Source: Parvibaculum sp041688015
Lineage (GTDB): Bacteria; Pseudomonadota; Alphaproteobacteria; Parvibaculales; Parvibaculaceae
Length of the DNA stretch: 64,000 bases
Direction: 5' to 3'
NCBI GenBank assembly: GCA_041688015.1
Contig: JBDNIY010000012.1
Span: 324,299-388,298, forward strand
In this document: positions 34,247 through 43,457 of the stretch, piece by piece
How positions within the stretch are numbered: position 1 is the stretch's first letter
Layout of the letters: each line of letters opens with the position of its first letter
Notes under the pieces: generated by a model
The model's input: only the letters and a program-made list of their open reading frames with translations
The model's database searches: none
What the model was told of the DNA's origin: nothing
Position numbers and translations under genes: made by a program

Positions 34247-36325
34247 ATGACCGCTATCAATGAAGTCGGTGATCTCACCATTGAGGGCGACGTTGCTGTC
34301 CTCACATTGAACTCGCCGCCAGTAAACGCACTGTCCGCGCCGGTGCGTAGCGCCATCGACGGCGGCATCCGTCAAGCGCTCGCCAACGACGCCGTCAAGT
34401 CCATCGTCCTGATCTGCAAAGGCCGCACCTTCATTGCCGGTGCCGACATCACCGAATTCGGCAAAGCCCCTTCAGGCCCGAGCCTGTTTGACGCGCTCTC
34501 CCTGATCGAAAACGCCTCCAAGCCTGTCGTCGCCGCCATACATGGCACGGCACTGGGCGGTGGCCTCGAAGTGGCGCTTACCTGCCACTACCGCGTCGCC
34601 GTGCCCTCTGCCAAATGCGGCCTGCCGGAAGTCAATCTCGGCCTCCTGCCCGGCGCCGGTGGAACGCAGCGTCTGCCTCGCATCGTCGGCCCACAAAAGG
34701 CCATGGAAATGGTCACCAGCGGCCAGCATGTTCCCGCCAAGGCTTGCCTTGAAATGGGCCTCGTCGATGAATTAACCGAAGAAGGCAAGCTGCGCGAGGG
34801 CGCGATTGCCTTTGCCAAAAAGATCGTCGCCGAAAAGCGCCCACTGAAAAAAGTCCGCGATCTCTCCGATAAGGTCGAAGCTGCCCGCGGCAAGCCTGAG
34901 ATTTTTGCCGATTTCCGCAAAGCCAATGCCCGCAAGTTCCGTGGCTTCCTGGCTCCTGAATATAACATCCAGTGCATCGAGGCAGCGGTAAACCTGCCCT
35001 TCGACGAAGGCATCAAGGTCGAACAAAAGCTCTTCCGCGAGCTCGTCACCGGCCCACAGTCAGCCGCCCAGCGCCATGTCTTCTTTGCTGAACGCCAAGT
35101 CTGGAAATTGCCGGACGTGCCCAAAGACACGCCGCAAATCCCGGTGAACACGGTGGGCATCATCGGTGCAGGCACTATGGGTGGCGGCATCGCGATGAAC
35201 TTCCTCAACGCAGGCATCTCGGTCAAAATCATCGAAACGAAGCAAGAAGCCCTTGATCGCGGCCTTGGCGTCATTCGTAAGAACTACGAAAACACCGCCA
35301 AGAAAGGCCGTATCACCTCGGCCGATGTCGAAAAGCGCATGGGCATGCTCACAGGCTCGCTGGCGCTGGAAGACTTGAAAGACAGCGACCTCATCATCGA
35401 AGCCATTTTTGAAAACATGGCCGTCAAAAAAGAAGTGTTTGGCAAACTCGACCAGATCGCTAAGCCTGGTGCTATCCTTGCCACCAACACCTCGGCGTTG
35501 AACATCGACGAAATCGCCACAGCGGTGAAGCGCCCCGAAGCGGTCATCGGCCTGCATTTCTTCTCGCCCGCCAATGTGATGAAGCTGCTGGAAGTCGTGC
35601 GTGCCGACAAGACCTCCAAACCCGTCATCGCCACCTCCATGGCCATCGCCAAAAAGATCGGCAAAATTGCCGCTCTCGTTGGTGTCTGCCCCGGCTTTGT
35701 CGGCAACCGCATCCTCGCCCAGCGTCAGCGCGAAGCGCAGAAGCTGATCATGGAAGGCGCCATGCCTTGGGACGTGGACCGCGTGCTCTATGATTTTGGC
35801 TTGCCCATGGGCCCCTTTGCCATGTCCGACCTCGCTGGTCTGGACATCGGTTGGTCCAAGGAAAACTCCAAAGGCGCGACCATCCGCGACCGTCTCTGCG
35901 AAATGGACCGTCGCGGCCAAAAGACCAGTGCGGGTTTTTACGACTATGACGAGAACCGCAAGGCCATTCCGTCAAAGATTACGGAAGACATCATCCTTGA
36001 GTTTGCTGACAAGAAAGGCATCAATCGCCGCCAGGTCACAGATCAGGAAATCCTAGAACGCTGCATCTATCCGATGATCAACGAAGGCGCGAAAATCCTC
36101 GAAGAAGGCAAAGCCATCCGCGCTTCTGACATCGACATCGTCTGGATCAACGGCTACGGTTGGCCGGTTTATCGTGGCGGTCCGATGTTCTATGGCGATC
36201 AAGTCGGTCTCGACAAGGTCCTCGCCAAGATGAAGGAATTTCAGGCGCAAATGGGCGACGAATTCAAGCCCGCAGCCCTGCTCGAAAAACTCGTCGCTGA
36301 GGGCAAGGGTTTCAAGGATATGTAA
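34247..36325 (+). CDS. fadJ: Enoyl-CoA hydratase / 3-hydroxyacyl-CoA dehydrogenase fusion (FadJ-like)
   Basis: Bifunctional beta-oxidation enzyme of 692 residues. The N-terminal crotonase domain (1-190) keeps both catalytic glutamates, in GTALGGGLEVAL and GLPEVNLGLLPGAGGTQR. The dehydrogenase part has the NAD motif GIIGAGTMGGGIAMNFLNAG (near 300) and the catalytic segment GLHFFSPANVMKLLEVV, then two C-terminal helical domains ending DIVWINGYGWPVYRGGPM. I chose ATG 34247 behind AAGGGAG. An apparent in-frame extension back to 33716 runs antisense through the AAA ATPase gene and is rejected. No thiolase gene is adjacent. A strong terminator follows. Confidence 0.94.
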   Translation: MTAINEVGDLTIEGDVAVLTLNSPPVNALSAPVRSAIDGGIRQALANDAVKSIVLICKGRTFIAGADITEFGKAPSGPSLFDALSLIENASKPVVAAIHGTALGGGLEVALTCHYRVAVPSAKCGLPEVNLGLLPGAGGTQRLPRIVGPQKAMEMVTSGQHVPAKACLEMGLVDELTEEGKLREGAIAFAKKIVAEKRPLKKVRDLSDKVEAARGKPEIFADFRKANARKFRGFLAPEYNIQCIEAAVNLPFDEGIKVEQKLFRELVTGPQSAAQRHVFFAERQVWKLPDVPKDTPQIPVNTVGIIGAGTMGGGIAMNFLNAGISVKIIETKQEALDRGLGVIRKNYENTAKKGRITSADVEKRMGMLTGSLALEDLKDSDLIIEAIFENMAVKKEVFGKLDQIAKPGAILATNTSALNIDEIATAVKRPEAVIGLHFFSPANVMKLLEVVRADKTSKPVIATSMAIAKKIGKIAALVGVCPGFVGNRILAQRQREAQKLIMEGAMPWDVDRVLYDFGLPMGPFAMSDLAGLDIGWSKENSKGATIRDRLCEMDRRGQKTSAGFYDYDENRKAIPSKITEDIILEFADKKGINRRQVTDQEILERCIYPMINEGAKILEEGKAIRASDIDIVWINGYGWPVYRGGPMFYGDQVGLDKVLAKMKEFQAQMGDEFKPAALLEKLVAEGKGFKDM

Positions 36326-36344
36326 TCCCTATAGAGACCAATAC

Positions 36345-36377
36345 AAAAAGGCGGGAGAGGTTTCTCCCGCCTTTTTT
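36345..36377 (+). terminator. Strong rho-independent terminator after the FadJ-like gene
   Basis: AAAAAGGCGGGAGA (36345-36358) and TCTCCCGCCTTTTT (36363-36376) form a perfect 14-bp stem with loop GGTT. It ends in a T-run and lies 19 bases past the stop codon. Confidence 0.92.
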
Positions 36378-36448
36378 GTAAATTCGTTTTGCGCGAAGAC
36401 CCGGTTGACCTAAGGTAAGGAAGATGAATTCTTCGAGTGGAAACCCAA

Positions 36449-37147
36449 ATGACAATCCGCCTTTATGATCTCGTCAGCGCCAATGGTCGCCCCATCAGCC
36501 CCTTTGTCTGGCGCATCAAATATGCGCTCGCGCACAAGCATCTATCATTTGAACCAGCACCGGTCGGGTTCACAGACATCCCAAAGCTCTGCGACGGTCA
36601 GTTCAAGACCGTTCCGATCATCGAAGATGGCGACACAACGGTCTGCGATAGCTGGAAAATCGTCGATTATCTCGACGCCACCTACCCCGACGCACCGGCC
36701 CTCTTTGCCTCGTCGCAAGAACGCGCCATGGTCAAGTTTTTCGAGAGCTGGTTCACCCTTGAAGTGATGAACCGCATTTTCAGTATCTGCGCGCTCGACA
36801 TTTACAACCACGCACGCGCCGAAGATCAGCCCTATTTTCGACAGAGCCGTGAGGCAATGTTGCGCGGACGCACGCTTGAGCAATTCGTCGAGGCCCGCGA
36901 ATCCCGCTTACCAGAATTGAGCAACGCTTTGCGTCCCCTGCGCATGGCGCTTGGTGGCTCCCCCTTCATCGGTGGCGAAGCGCCAAACTATGCTGACTAT
37001 ATCGCGCTCGGCGGCTTCCTCTGGGCGGGCGCCATCTGCACCCTCCCCTTGCTCAGCGCCGACGACAAGCTCAACGATTGGCTAAAGCGAGGCTTCGATC
37101 TTTTCGATGGCATCGGAAATGTCGAACTCAACCCACTCGCCGCATAG
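36449..37147 (+). CDS. Glutathione S-transferase family protein
   Basis: A cytosolic GST-fold protein of 232 residues. The thioredoxin-like domain (about 1-80) contains SANGRPISPFVWRIKYAL and the cis-proline segment FKTVPIIEDGDTTVCDSWKIVDYLD. The all-alpha domain (about 90-230) contains APNYADYIALGGFLW. Glutathione-dependent detoxification or isomerisation is likely, but the substrate is unknown. I prefer the ATG at 36449 over a GTG at 36437 because GGAAAC gives better spacing. It is convergent with the large phage-fibre-like gene. Confidence 0.86.
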   Translation: MTIRLYDLVSANGRPISPFVWRIKYALAHKHLSFEPAPVGFTDIPKLCDGQFKTVPIIEDGDTTVCDSWKIVDYLDATYPDAPALFASSQERAMVKFFESWFTLEVMNRIFSICALDIYNHARAEDQPYFRQSREAMLRGRTLEQFVEARESRLPELSNALRPLRMALGGSPFIGGEAPNYADYIALGGFLWAGAICTLPLLSADDKLNDWLKRGFDLFDGIGNVELNPLAA

Positions 37148-37176
37148 CCACATCGCTCAAAAAATTTGTGTGGCTA
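37145..37176. terminator. Dyad spanning the stop codons of two convergent genes
   Basis: TAGCCACA (37145-37152) and TGTGGCTA (37169-37176) are exact reverse complements around 16 bases that include an A6 T3 run. Each arm contains the TAG stop of one of the convergent genes. It is a possible weak bidirectional terminator; the loop is long for a standard one. Confidence 0.4.
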
Positions 37177-39474
37177 GACCGCTTCGGCCCAGAACGCTGC
37201 CTCAGATTGTGTCAATGGCGAGCATACCTGCAACTGGCGCAACATATCGTTGAGATAGGCGGGTACGAGACTTCCGCTAACCTGTATCTGCGTTAATCCC
37301 GCAGGCAAGGCCACGACCGAAAATCCCGCCACCTGCCCCACATCATCGCAAATATAGCCGCCATCAGCGGCCCAGCCGCAGACAATGGAAAGCCTCCCAA
37401 TGGCAACGGGCGCGGTCAACGCGACACTGGCTTGCTGAACACTCCCAGCAATGATCTCAAACCTTGCTCGGTCATCCTCATCGATGAAAGCGCGTATATA
37501 ATTGTCAGCGCTTCCGTCACTGATCTCAAACAAGGGCCGTACCGTGCCATCACCGACATGAGATAAGTCCAAGTCCACGATAATGCTGACCCCCTCATCA
37601 AGGCCCGCCGCCTTCCAACCGGAAAAAGGCTGGGTATCATTGGCAACAGCACCAACAACATCTGCATACCGCACACTATTTTCTTGTATGCCGACCGGCG
37701 GCAGAATCGGGAAAGTCGGCATGTAGCCTGCTGTGAGTAATTTAATGGAAACATTATCAATGCTCCCATCAAAATCTGCACTCGGTATAACGCCAAAATT
37801 TGCAGCAGTATCCCCAAACACCCCGTAGTTTGTAAAAGCTCCATTTCCGCTTGACGACGTAGAGGTCCAACGCGGCCGAACAATGCCCGCCGATGAGCCT
37901 GATACGACCAAAGAGAATTTTGCGATAGCTCCCTGATCATCGGAATGAGCGGCTATATTAACGTCTGAAAAATCAAGAGACGCTGTGCTTCCGGGAGTGT
38001 GTGTTGCAACACCCGCTGCGGCCGACCAATTTTCCCCAACAATTAGACCACTCGTGTCATCAAAGTCGCCATTGACGACCTTCTCCGCGCTCTCAACAAC
38101 AACAAGCTGAACAAGTTTCGGTGCGTAGATGCGAAGCGTAGCGTCAACAGCTGCGCCATTGTTCAGGGACGCAACTTCAAGGCGGCTACACACAAAAGTC
38201 GACGCGGCGGCAGAAACAACACCCGAGGTCGCACACCTTGCCCGGGTGCCCGTCGGCGCGATTGACGGAGATAAAGAGATCAGCGCATTCGATTGATCGT
38301 ATATACCGGCCCTGACGCCTGAAATTCCCGCAAGAGAGCCAGCAATCAATCTGACATAGAAGTCTGCGCCCCAAGCCTGACCTGCTAAAGCAGCCGTATA
38401 TGTCTGACTGTCGAAGCGCATGAGCAAGGCTTGAGCGCCGCTCTCAATTCCGAAAAGTCGAATATCGCCATAGGCCAGGCCGTCTTCCGTGCCACACCCG
38501 AGAAACAAAGACCGAGTGCCAGAAAGGTCTGTGTCTCTAGTCCAATTTGTCGGCATTGCACCCGTCGCGCTCGCCCCCGCGATAACGGTTAGAACGGGGG
38601 GGCAAGCAACGGCTTGGATCAAGTCAAACAGGATGAAATAAGCAACAGAACCCGGATCAACTGAAATTTGGAGGCTCGTATTTGTGTGCGTGATGGCAAC
38701 ATTCTCAGACTTCAACCGACTATAATATGATGCCACAGACACCTTGAGGCCTTCGTTGAAATTTGTTTTCAATCGAATAACGCCAGAGTCGACCCTGCAA
38801 TATGCCGCAAAGGAATGAGCGTTAGTGTTGTCTGATTGACCCGAAATTGTGACAAGGGCAGATACGGCACTCACGGAATTGTCGATCTTAAACACCCGAC
38901 CGTTGAGCCAACCCTTGTCGAGACCCGCCTGAATGAACGGATCGCTTACAGCCAAGGCCTCAAGCGCCGTTGTATCATCAACCACACCGAATAACGTGCT
39001 GGTATCACCACCACCCGCGACCATACCTACGACAGCCGCGTTGAACGCCACTGCAGTTCCCATCGCGATAAGCGCAGGCGGGGCCGCATTATAACCCGTG
39101 CATTTATTCGTCACACCGACCGTGCCGACGACCCCGCGCTCCCCACGCGGATTACGGATTTGGTTAGTGAACGGACCGCCGATGAAAGCCCCATCTCCCG
39201 CCATAAGGGCAAGCCTATCCGCATCAAATTTTTGGTACGCGCCGTCATCACCCTCCAGATAGTGTGGCGACGCGCGCGTGATCGTTACGCAAGTGTCAAC
39301 CAGCGCCTCACTCGCGCCACTCATCGCCCGCCCATTCATGAAATCAACCGCATAGACGGATTTGGCATGGCGCCACCCATCAAAGGCCCCGCCCTTCCAG
39401 TTTGGCACTTGCCCTGCGGCCCAACTCGATGAGCCCGCTGGCGTGAAACCCGAATATTTTGACACGCCGTTCAT
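37174..39474 (-). CDS. Phage-tail/fibre-like protein, otherwise unrecognised
   Basis: Protein of 766 residues rich in Ala, Gly, Ser, Val and Asp, with no signal peptide or membrane helix. Segments such as VVNGDFDDTSGLIVGENW and repeated beta-strand patterns resemble carbohydrate-binding or fibre domains of phage structural proteins. The C terminus YLNDMLRQLQVCSPLTQSEA also resembles the end of such proteins. I cannot assign an enzyme activity. I chose ATG 39474: AAGGGAG lies 6 bases upstream, whereas the ATG at 39480 touches the binding site. No capsid, tail, lysis or integrase genes are near it. It may be a lone cargo or remnant gene, or a secreted adhesin. Confidence 0.65.
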   Translation of the reverse strand: MNGVSKYSGFTPAGSSSWAAGQVPNWKGGAFDGWRHAKSVYAVDFMNGRAMSGASEALVDTCVTITRASPHYLEGDDGAYQKFDADRLALMAGDGAFIGGPFTNQIRNPRGERGVVGTVGVTNKCTGYNAAPPALIAMGTAVAFNAAVVGMVAGGGDTSTLFGVVDDTTALEALAVSDPFIQAGLDKGWLNGRVFKIDNSVSAVSALVTISGQSDNTNAHSFAAYCRVDSGVIRLKTNFNEGLKVSVASYYSRLKSENVAITHTNTSLQISVDPGSVAYFILFDLIQAVACPPVLTVIAGASATGAMPTNWTRDTDLSGTRSLFLGCGTEDGLAYGDIRLFGIESGAQALLMRFDSQTYTAALAGQAWGADFYVRLIAGSLAGISGVRAGIYDQSNALISLSPSIAPTGTRARCATSGVVSAAASTFVCSRLEVASLNNGAAVDATLRIYAPKLVQLVVVESAEKVVNGDFDDTSGLIVGENWSAAAGVATHTPGSTASLDFSDVNIAAHSDDQGAIAKFSLVVSGSSAGIVRPRWTSTSSSGNGAFTNYGVFGDTAANFGVIPSADFDGSIDNVSIKLLTAGYMPTFPILPPVGIQENSVRYADVVGAVANDTQPFSGWKAAGLDEGVSIIVDLDLSHVGDGTVRPLFEISDGSADNYIRAFIDEDDRARFEIIAGSVQQASVALTAPVAIGRLSIVCGWAADGGYICDDVGQVAGFSVVALPAGLTQIQVSGSLVPAYLNDMLRQLQVCSPLTQSEAAFWAEAV

Positions 39475-39763
39475 GGCCATCTCCCTTGCAAATCTTCTCT
39501 CTAAAGAAAATGGGAGTGATGCGCTGAAAAAGAACTGGGGAAATCTCGACCTGCCCTATTTGACCATCGGCAATGAATTATCGGGTTTGTCCCAGATTAC
39601 GGTCGGCGCTCTATCGCGGACAACGCAATTAAAGCCATCACCCGATCCAGTCTTGCCATTTTCCCGGCATAACATTTGCAAAAACTAAGTTTCATACCCC
39701 GTCCGGCCTGCGGCAGCAGCCCAATGTGCCAAACGGGAACGCAACCGTTTCGAGGAGGGACAC

Positions 39764-39931
39764 ATGATCTGCCGACTGCTTAACCGCCGATACATCTCCA
39801 TTGTCGCCATCGCGCTCTTTCTGACGATTGGCACTGGCGCTTATTTCATTCCGACAACACCCGCCTATGCCTGCTCCAGCGAAGGCTCACCGGTTGGTAA
39901 TTTCTTTGGCTGGCTGGGTCACTGGCGCTGA
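39764..39931 (+). CDS. Small exported peptide, 55 residues
   Basis: Starts MICRLLNRRY, with positively charged residues followed by a hydrophobic core (ISIVAIALFLTIGTGAYFIP) and an AYA-C site, then a short mature part of about 19 residues (CSSEGSPVGNFFGWLGHWR). A near-ideal ribosome binding site GAGGAGGGA lies 3 to 4 bases before the ATG, and a terminator follows 34 bases after the stop. These flanks make it a credible gene. It may be a small lipoprotein or periplasmic peptide; the family is unknown. Confidence 0.65.
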   Translation: MICRLLNRRYISIVAIALFLTIGTGAYFIPTTPAYACSSEGSPVGNFFGWLGHWR

Positions 39932-39965
39932 CCGGTTAGACCAAACGACCCATCTGAAATACGAA

Positions 39966-39992
39966 AAAGGCGCGGAGAACATCCGCGCCTTT
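39966..39992. terminator. Rho-independent terminator between the small peptide and the MltB-like gene
   Basis: AAAGGCGCGGA (39966-39976) and TCCGCGCCTTT (39982-39992) form a perfect 11-bp stem with a 5-base loop. Flanking A and T runs allow it to serve both convergent genes. Confidence 0.85.
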
Positions 39993-40025
39993 CTGCATTT
40001 CCCAGACTTTCAACATTTTCGGATT

Positions 40026-41306
40026 TCATCTTCGCCGCAACCGCTCAAGCAGAGATGACGTGGCATAGCCGTCGGCGGGCAATCGGGCCGAGATCTGATA
40101 GGCACGGATCGCCTTACGGGAATTGAAACCGATAATGCCGTCAGGTTCTCCCAGCTCAAAGCCTTTGTGGTTCAGCAAGGTCTGCAACTCCTCGCGTTCT
40201 GCCCGGTTGAGCGGACGCTCGTCCAACGGCCACGCCCCTTTGATGTCACCCGCCCCACGAAAACGATCCGCCAGCAGGCTCACGGCCAGAGCATAGGACG
40301 TTGAGGCGTTATAGGCCAAAATGGACTTGAAATTGTTGAGTACAAGGAAGGCTGGCCCTTTATGACCCGCAGGCAAAAAGAGCGACGCCGCACCCTCCGC
40401 ATCACGCGCGGCAAAGGCACCTCCATCCGCACGCCTTAAGCCGATCTTGCGCCACTCGTTCACCGATCTTTTGACCGACATATCGGCATGGCGATAGTCA
40501 AAGCCGACCGGCATTGTTACTTCATAGCCCCATGTCGCGCCGGGCTCCCAGCCTGAAACCTCAAGATAATGGGCGGTCGATGCCAACGTATCGGGGATCG
40601 ATGTCCAGATGTCACGCCGCCCGTCGCCATCAAAATCCACGGCATGGACGAGATAGGTCGTCGGAATAAACTGGGTTTGCCCCATCGCACCGGCCCATGA
40701 GCCAAGCAACCCGTCCGGCCCGACATCGCCGGCTTGAATGATCTTTAGGGCCGCAATCAGCTGGGTGCGTCCAAAGCTCGGGCGACGGCCTTCAAAGGCC
40801 AGCGTAGCGAGCGAGCGCACAACCTTTTGCGTGCCCATGAAGTCGCCGTAATTCGACTCCAGCCCCCAGATCGCCACGATCACATTGCGGTCCACGCCGT
40901 AAGCTTTCTCAAGGCGGTTAAGCAAAGGCTTCTGTTCGATCAGAAGGACTTTGCCACGCGCCACCCGCTTGTCCGACAGCGCGCCCCTGAGATATTCCCA
41001 AACCGGCTTCACAAATTCCGGCTGGTTCTGATCGGACGCAATGATGTCGGGGTCCGGTGTCACGCCTGCCATCGCACGATCAAAGGTCCGCCCTGTGATC
41101 CCAGCCTTCAGCGCATCAACACGAAACGCCGTCAGCCAATCGGCAAATTCATTGTTCCGGTCATGCACACCAACAGGCGGTGCCATGGGCGTGCGCGTCT
41201 CGTTGATACGCGCATCAGCGCAGCCTGAGACCAACAGGCCAAGGGCGAAGACGCTGGCCCCAAAGGCAAGCTGATAGACGGGGCGGCAGGCAGATAGGGT
41301 CGTCAT
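40026..41306 (-). CDS. Lytic murein transglycosylase, MltB family, lipoprotein
   Basis: Cuts the glycan strands of peptidoglycan with formation of 1,6-anhydro ends. The 426-residue product has a lipoprotein signal ending in LLVSGC (Cys29). The catalytic domain has the Glu in AIWGLESNYGDF (E150), with the MltB-type motifs GSWAGAMGQTQFIPTTYL and DFDGDGRRDIW. A C-terminal peptidoglycan-binding domain (about 355-426) contains PDGIIGFNSRKAIRAYQ. I chose ATG 41306, with GGAG upstream, over a TTG at 41315 that is too close to that site. It should be anchored in the outer membrane. Confidence 0.92.
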   Translation of the reverse strand: MTTLSACRPVYQLAFGASVFALGLLVSGCADARINETRTPMAPPVGVHDRNNEFADWLTAFRVDALKAGITGRTFDRAMAGVTPDPDIIASDQNQPEFVKPVWEYLRGALSDKRVARGKVLLIEQKPLLNRLEKAYGVDRNVIVAIWGLESNYGDFMGTQKVVRSLATLAFEGRRPSFGRTQLIAALKIIQAGDVGPDGLLGSWAGAMGQTQFIPTTYLVHAVDFDGDGRRDIWTSIPDTLASTAHYLEVSGWEPGATWGYEVTMPVGFDYRHADMSVKRSVNEWRKIGLRRADGGAFAARDAEGAASLFLPAGHKGPAFLVLNNFKSILAYNASTSYALAVSLLADRFRGAGDIKGAWPLDERPLNRAEREELQTLLNHKGFELGEPDGIIGFNSRKAIRAYQISARLPADGYATSSLLERLRRR

Positions 41307-41399
41307 AATGCGCAAAACTCCAAGGCGAACAGAACCTCAAGCTAACACGCCCGGCGGGAATTCACAGCGCCGCCGCGACCACGTCACACCCATTTGCCT

Positions 41400-43358
41400 T
41401 CAACGTGCTTCCCGTGCCACGGCAATGCCACCCACCGCGAGCATCGCCTCACCCAATACCAGTTCACCCTCGAGCAAAGCCGACGCATCGACGGGCTCCG
41501 GCCCATAGTTAAAGACAAAGCGATAGCCGCCGCGCCGCCGTGCGCGCAAGCCCATCGGAAGCTCCATAACCCCGACGCCCGCCTCTTGCACCAGCCGCTG
41601 AACCAGTCGTTTGAGAAAGGAGGCATCTGGCGCGCCAGCCAGATAATACGCCCGTCCCTTTCGCGTCAGTGCCGCATGGCCATCATCCGTCCACGCCATC
41701 ACGTCTGCTTCACCAACCGTCAGAAATTCACGCCACCGATCAAACTTGAATGTGTCATTCTCAAAAGTCACAGGCACCGCTGCCCCTTTGCGGAAACTTT
41801 CGACCCGCGTCACGCACACCCCCAACGTCGTCGCTAATGTGCCCGGCGCAAGATTGCTCGGAATATGATGCGACCGCGTGCGACTTCCCGTGCGTGGCAT
41901 GACGAGCAGCACGCCATCAAAGCGCTCCAACCGCGCCGCCAAAGCATCCGGCACATAGGGCATCGAAGGCACAGCCACAAACGCATAGGATTCAAGATCG
42001 GCGTCCGGCCCAACAATATCAATATCGAGACCCAACTGACGCAACGTGCGATAAAGATCAAACACCTGCTCGATATATGAAAAATTCTGTCCCTGCGGTT
42101 GTGCCATCAACAACCATTGCGCCTCATAGGAATAAACGATGGCAACGCGAGCCGGTGACGTTTTTCCAAGCGATCCCAGAGCCTCAAGGTCGCGCGCCAA
42201 TTCTTCGACTTCAAAATAGGCACGGTCAGGTTGATTGTCCGGCAAATTCAAACCGGCATGAAACTGCTCTTGTGCAAAGGGCGCTTGCCGCCAACGGAAA
42301 TAGGCGACCATCTCGGCGCCATGCGCGAACCCCTCCATGCCCCACAGCCGAACGAAGCCGGGAAGCGCATCGGTATTATAAGCCGCCCAGTTCACCGGGC
42401 CGGGTTGCTGCTCCATGATGCCGAAACGACCTCGCCCGGCCGCACGGTAAAGATCATGGTGAAAGGCTTGCATGTCAGGATCCCCCGTTCGGGCATAAGT
42501 TGCCTTATGCACGGGCTCACTAGGGAACACATCTATGCTCCCCAGAGGATAAGAATCCCATGTCGCGACATCCATGTCCTGCATGACATGGAAGTGCTCA
42601 AAATCGACATGAAAAGTCATGAAATTGTGCAAGATATCACGCCCTGGCGAGAGAGCTCGAATGACCTCTGTCTGCACCTGATTGAAGGCGCGCACCTGGT
42701 CAGATGAATAGCGATCAAAGTCCACCCGATGCGACGGATTGGTTTCCGTCACCGCACCGCTTGGCAGGTCAACCTCGCCAAAGCGCCGATATTCCATGCT
42801 CCAGAACACATTCCCCCAAGCCTCATTAAGCGCCGCAATCGTCCCGTATCTCTCCTCCAACCAATGGCGAAAGCCCAATGTGGCGCTCTGCGAATAAGAG
42901 CGCACCGTATTGTGGCAGCCATATTCATTGTCCGTTTGCCATGCAACAACCGCCGGATGCTGGCCAAACCGCGTCGCCAATGCACTGATAATCCGCGCGC
43001 ATTCGCGTCGATATCCAATATGCGAAAAACAATAATGACGCCGCGAGCCAAACCCGCGCACACGCCCAAGATGATCGACCGCCAACATGTCCGGCATGGC
43101 ATCAACCAACCACTTGGGTGGCGTCGCTGTCGGCGTCCCCAGAATGACCTCGATTCCTTCAGCATGGAGTGTATCGATCACCCGTGCCAACCAATCAAAA
43201 TCATATTGGCCAGGTTCAGGCTCCAGCCGAGACCATGCAAATTCACCAATGCGAACGCGCCGAATGCCAACACTCCGCATCCGCCGCGCATCGTCTACCC
43301 ACATCTCCTCAGGCCAATGTTCTGGGTAGTAGCAAACCCCGAGTGTGACGTCGCTCAT
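41400..43358 (-). CDS. Beta-galactosidase, glycoside hydrolase family 42
   Basis: Releases terminal beta-D-galactose from galactosides. At 652 residues it has the normal GH42 layout: a TIM barrel (1-390) with acid/base E145 in WQTDNEYGCHN and nucleophile E316 in FGIMEQQPGPVNW, then a trimerisation-like domain and a small C-terminal beta domain. There is no signal peptide, so it acts in the cytoplasm on imported oligosaccharides. It starts at ATG 43358 with GGAGAG upstream. It is divergent from the GH4 gene across 99 bases, which must hold both promoters. galK and galT nearby would process the product. Confidence 0.93.
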   Translation of the reverse strand: MSDVTLGVCYYPEHWPEEMWVDDARRMRSVGIRRVRIGEFAWSRLEPEPGQYDFDWLARVIDTLHAEGIEVILGTPTATPPKWLVDAMPDMLAVDHLGRVRGFGSRRHYCFSHIGYRRECARIISALATRFGQHPAVVAWQTDNEYGCHNTVRSYSQSATLGFRHWLEERYGTIAALNEAWGNVFWSMEYRRFGEVDLPSGAVTETNPSHRVDFDRYSSDQVRAFNQVQTEVIRALSPGRDILHNFMTFHVDFEHFHVMQDMDVATWDSYPLGSIDVFPSEPVHKATYARTGDPDMQAFHHDLYRAAGRGRFGIMEQQPGPVNWAAYNTDALPGFVRLWGMEGFAHGAEMVAYFRWRQAPFAQEQFHAGLNLPDNQPDRAYFEVEELARDLEALGSLGKTSPARVAIVYSYEAQWLLMAQPQGQNFSYIEQVFDLYRTLRQLGLDIDIVGPDADLESYAFVAVPSMPYVPDALAARLERFDGVLLVMPRTGSRTRSHHIPSNLAPGTLATTLGVCVTRVESFRKGAAVPVTFENDTFKFDRWREFLTVGEADVMAWTDDGHAALTRKGRAYYLAGAPDASFLKRLVQRLVQEAGVGVMELPMGLRARRRGGYRFVFNYGPEPVDASALLEGELVLGEAMLAVGGIAVAREAR

Positions 43359-43457
43359 CTCGTTCTCTCCGCCAATTTGCCACCGACGTTGACCGGATTT
43401 GACCCATCACGCAAGGTAGTCAATGCTTGGTGAAAGAGAAATTCGCGGAGGGTTCAG

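Noticed and set aside
39473..39688. Plus-strand 71-codon frame overlapping the start of the phage-fibre-like gene
   Set aside because: It has no ribosome binding site and lies in the leader region of the opposite gene; composition alone is not enough.
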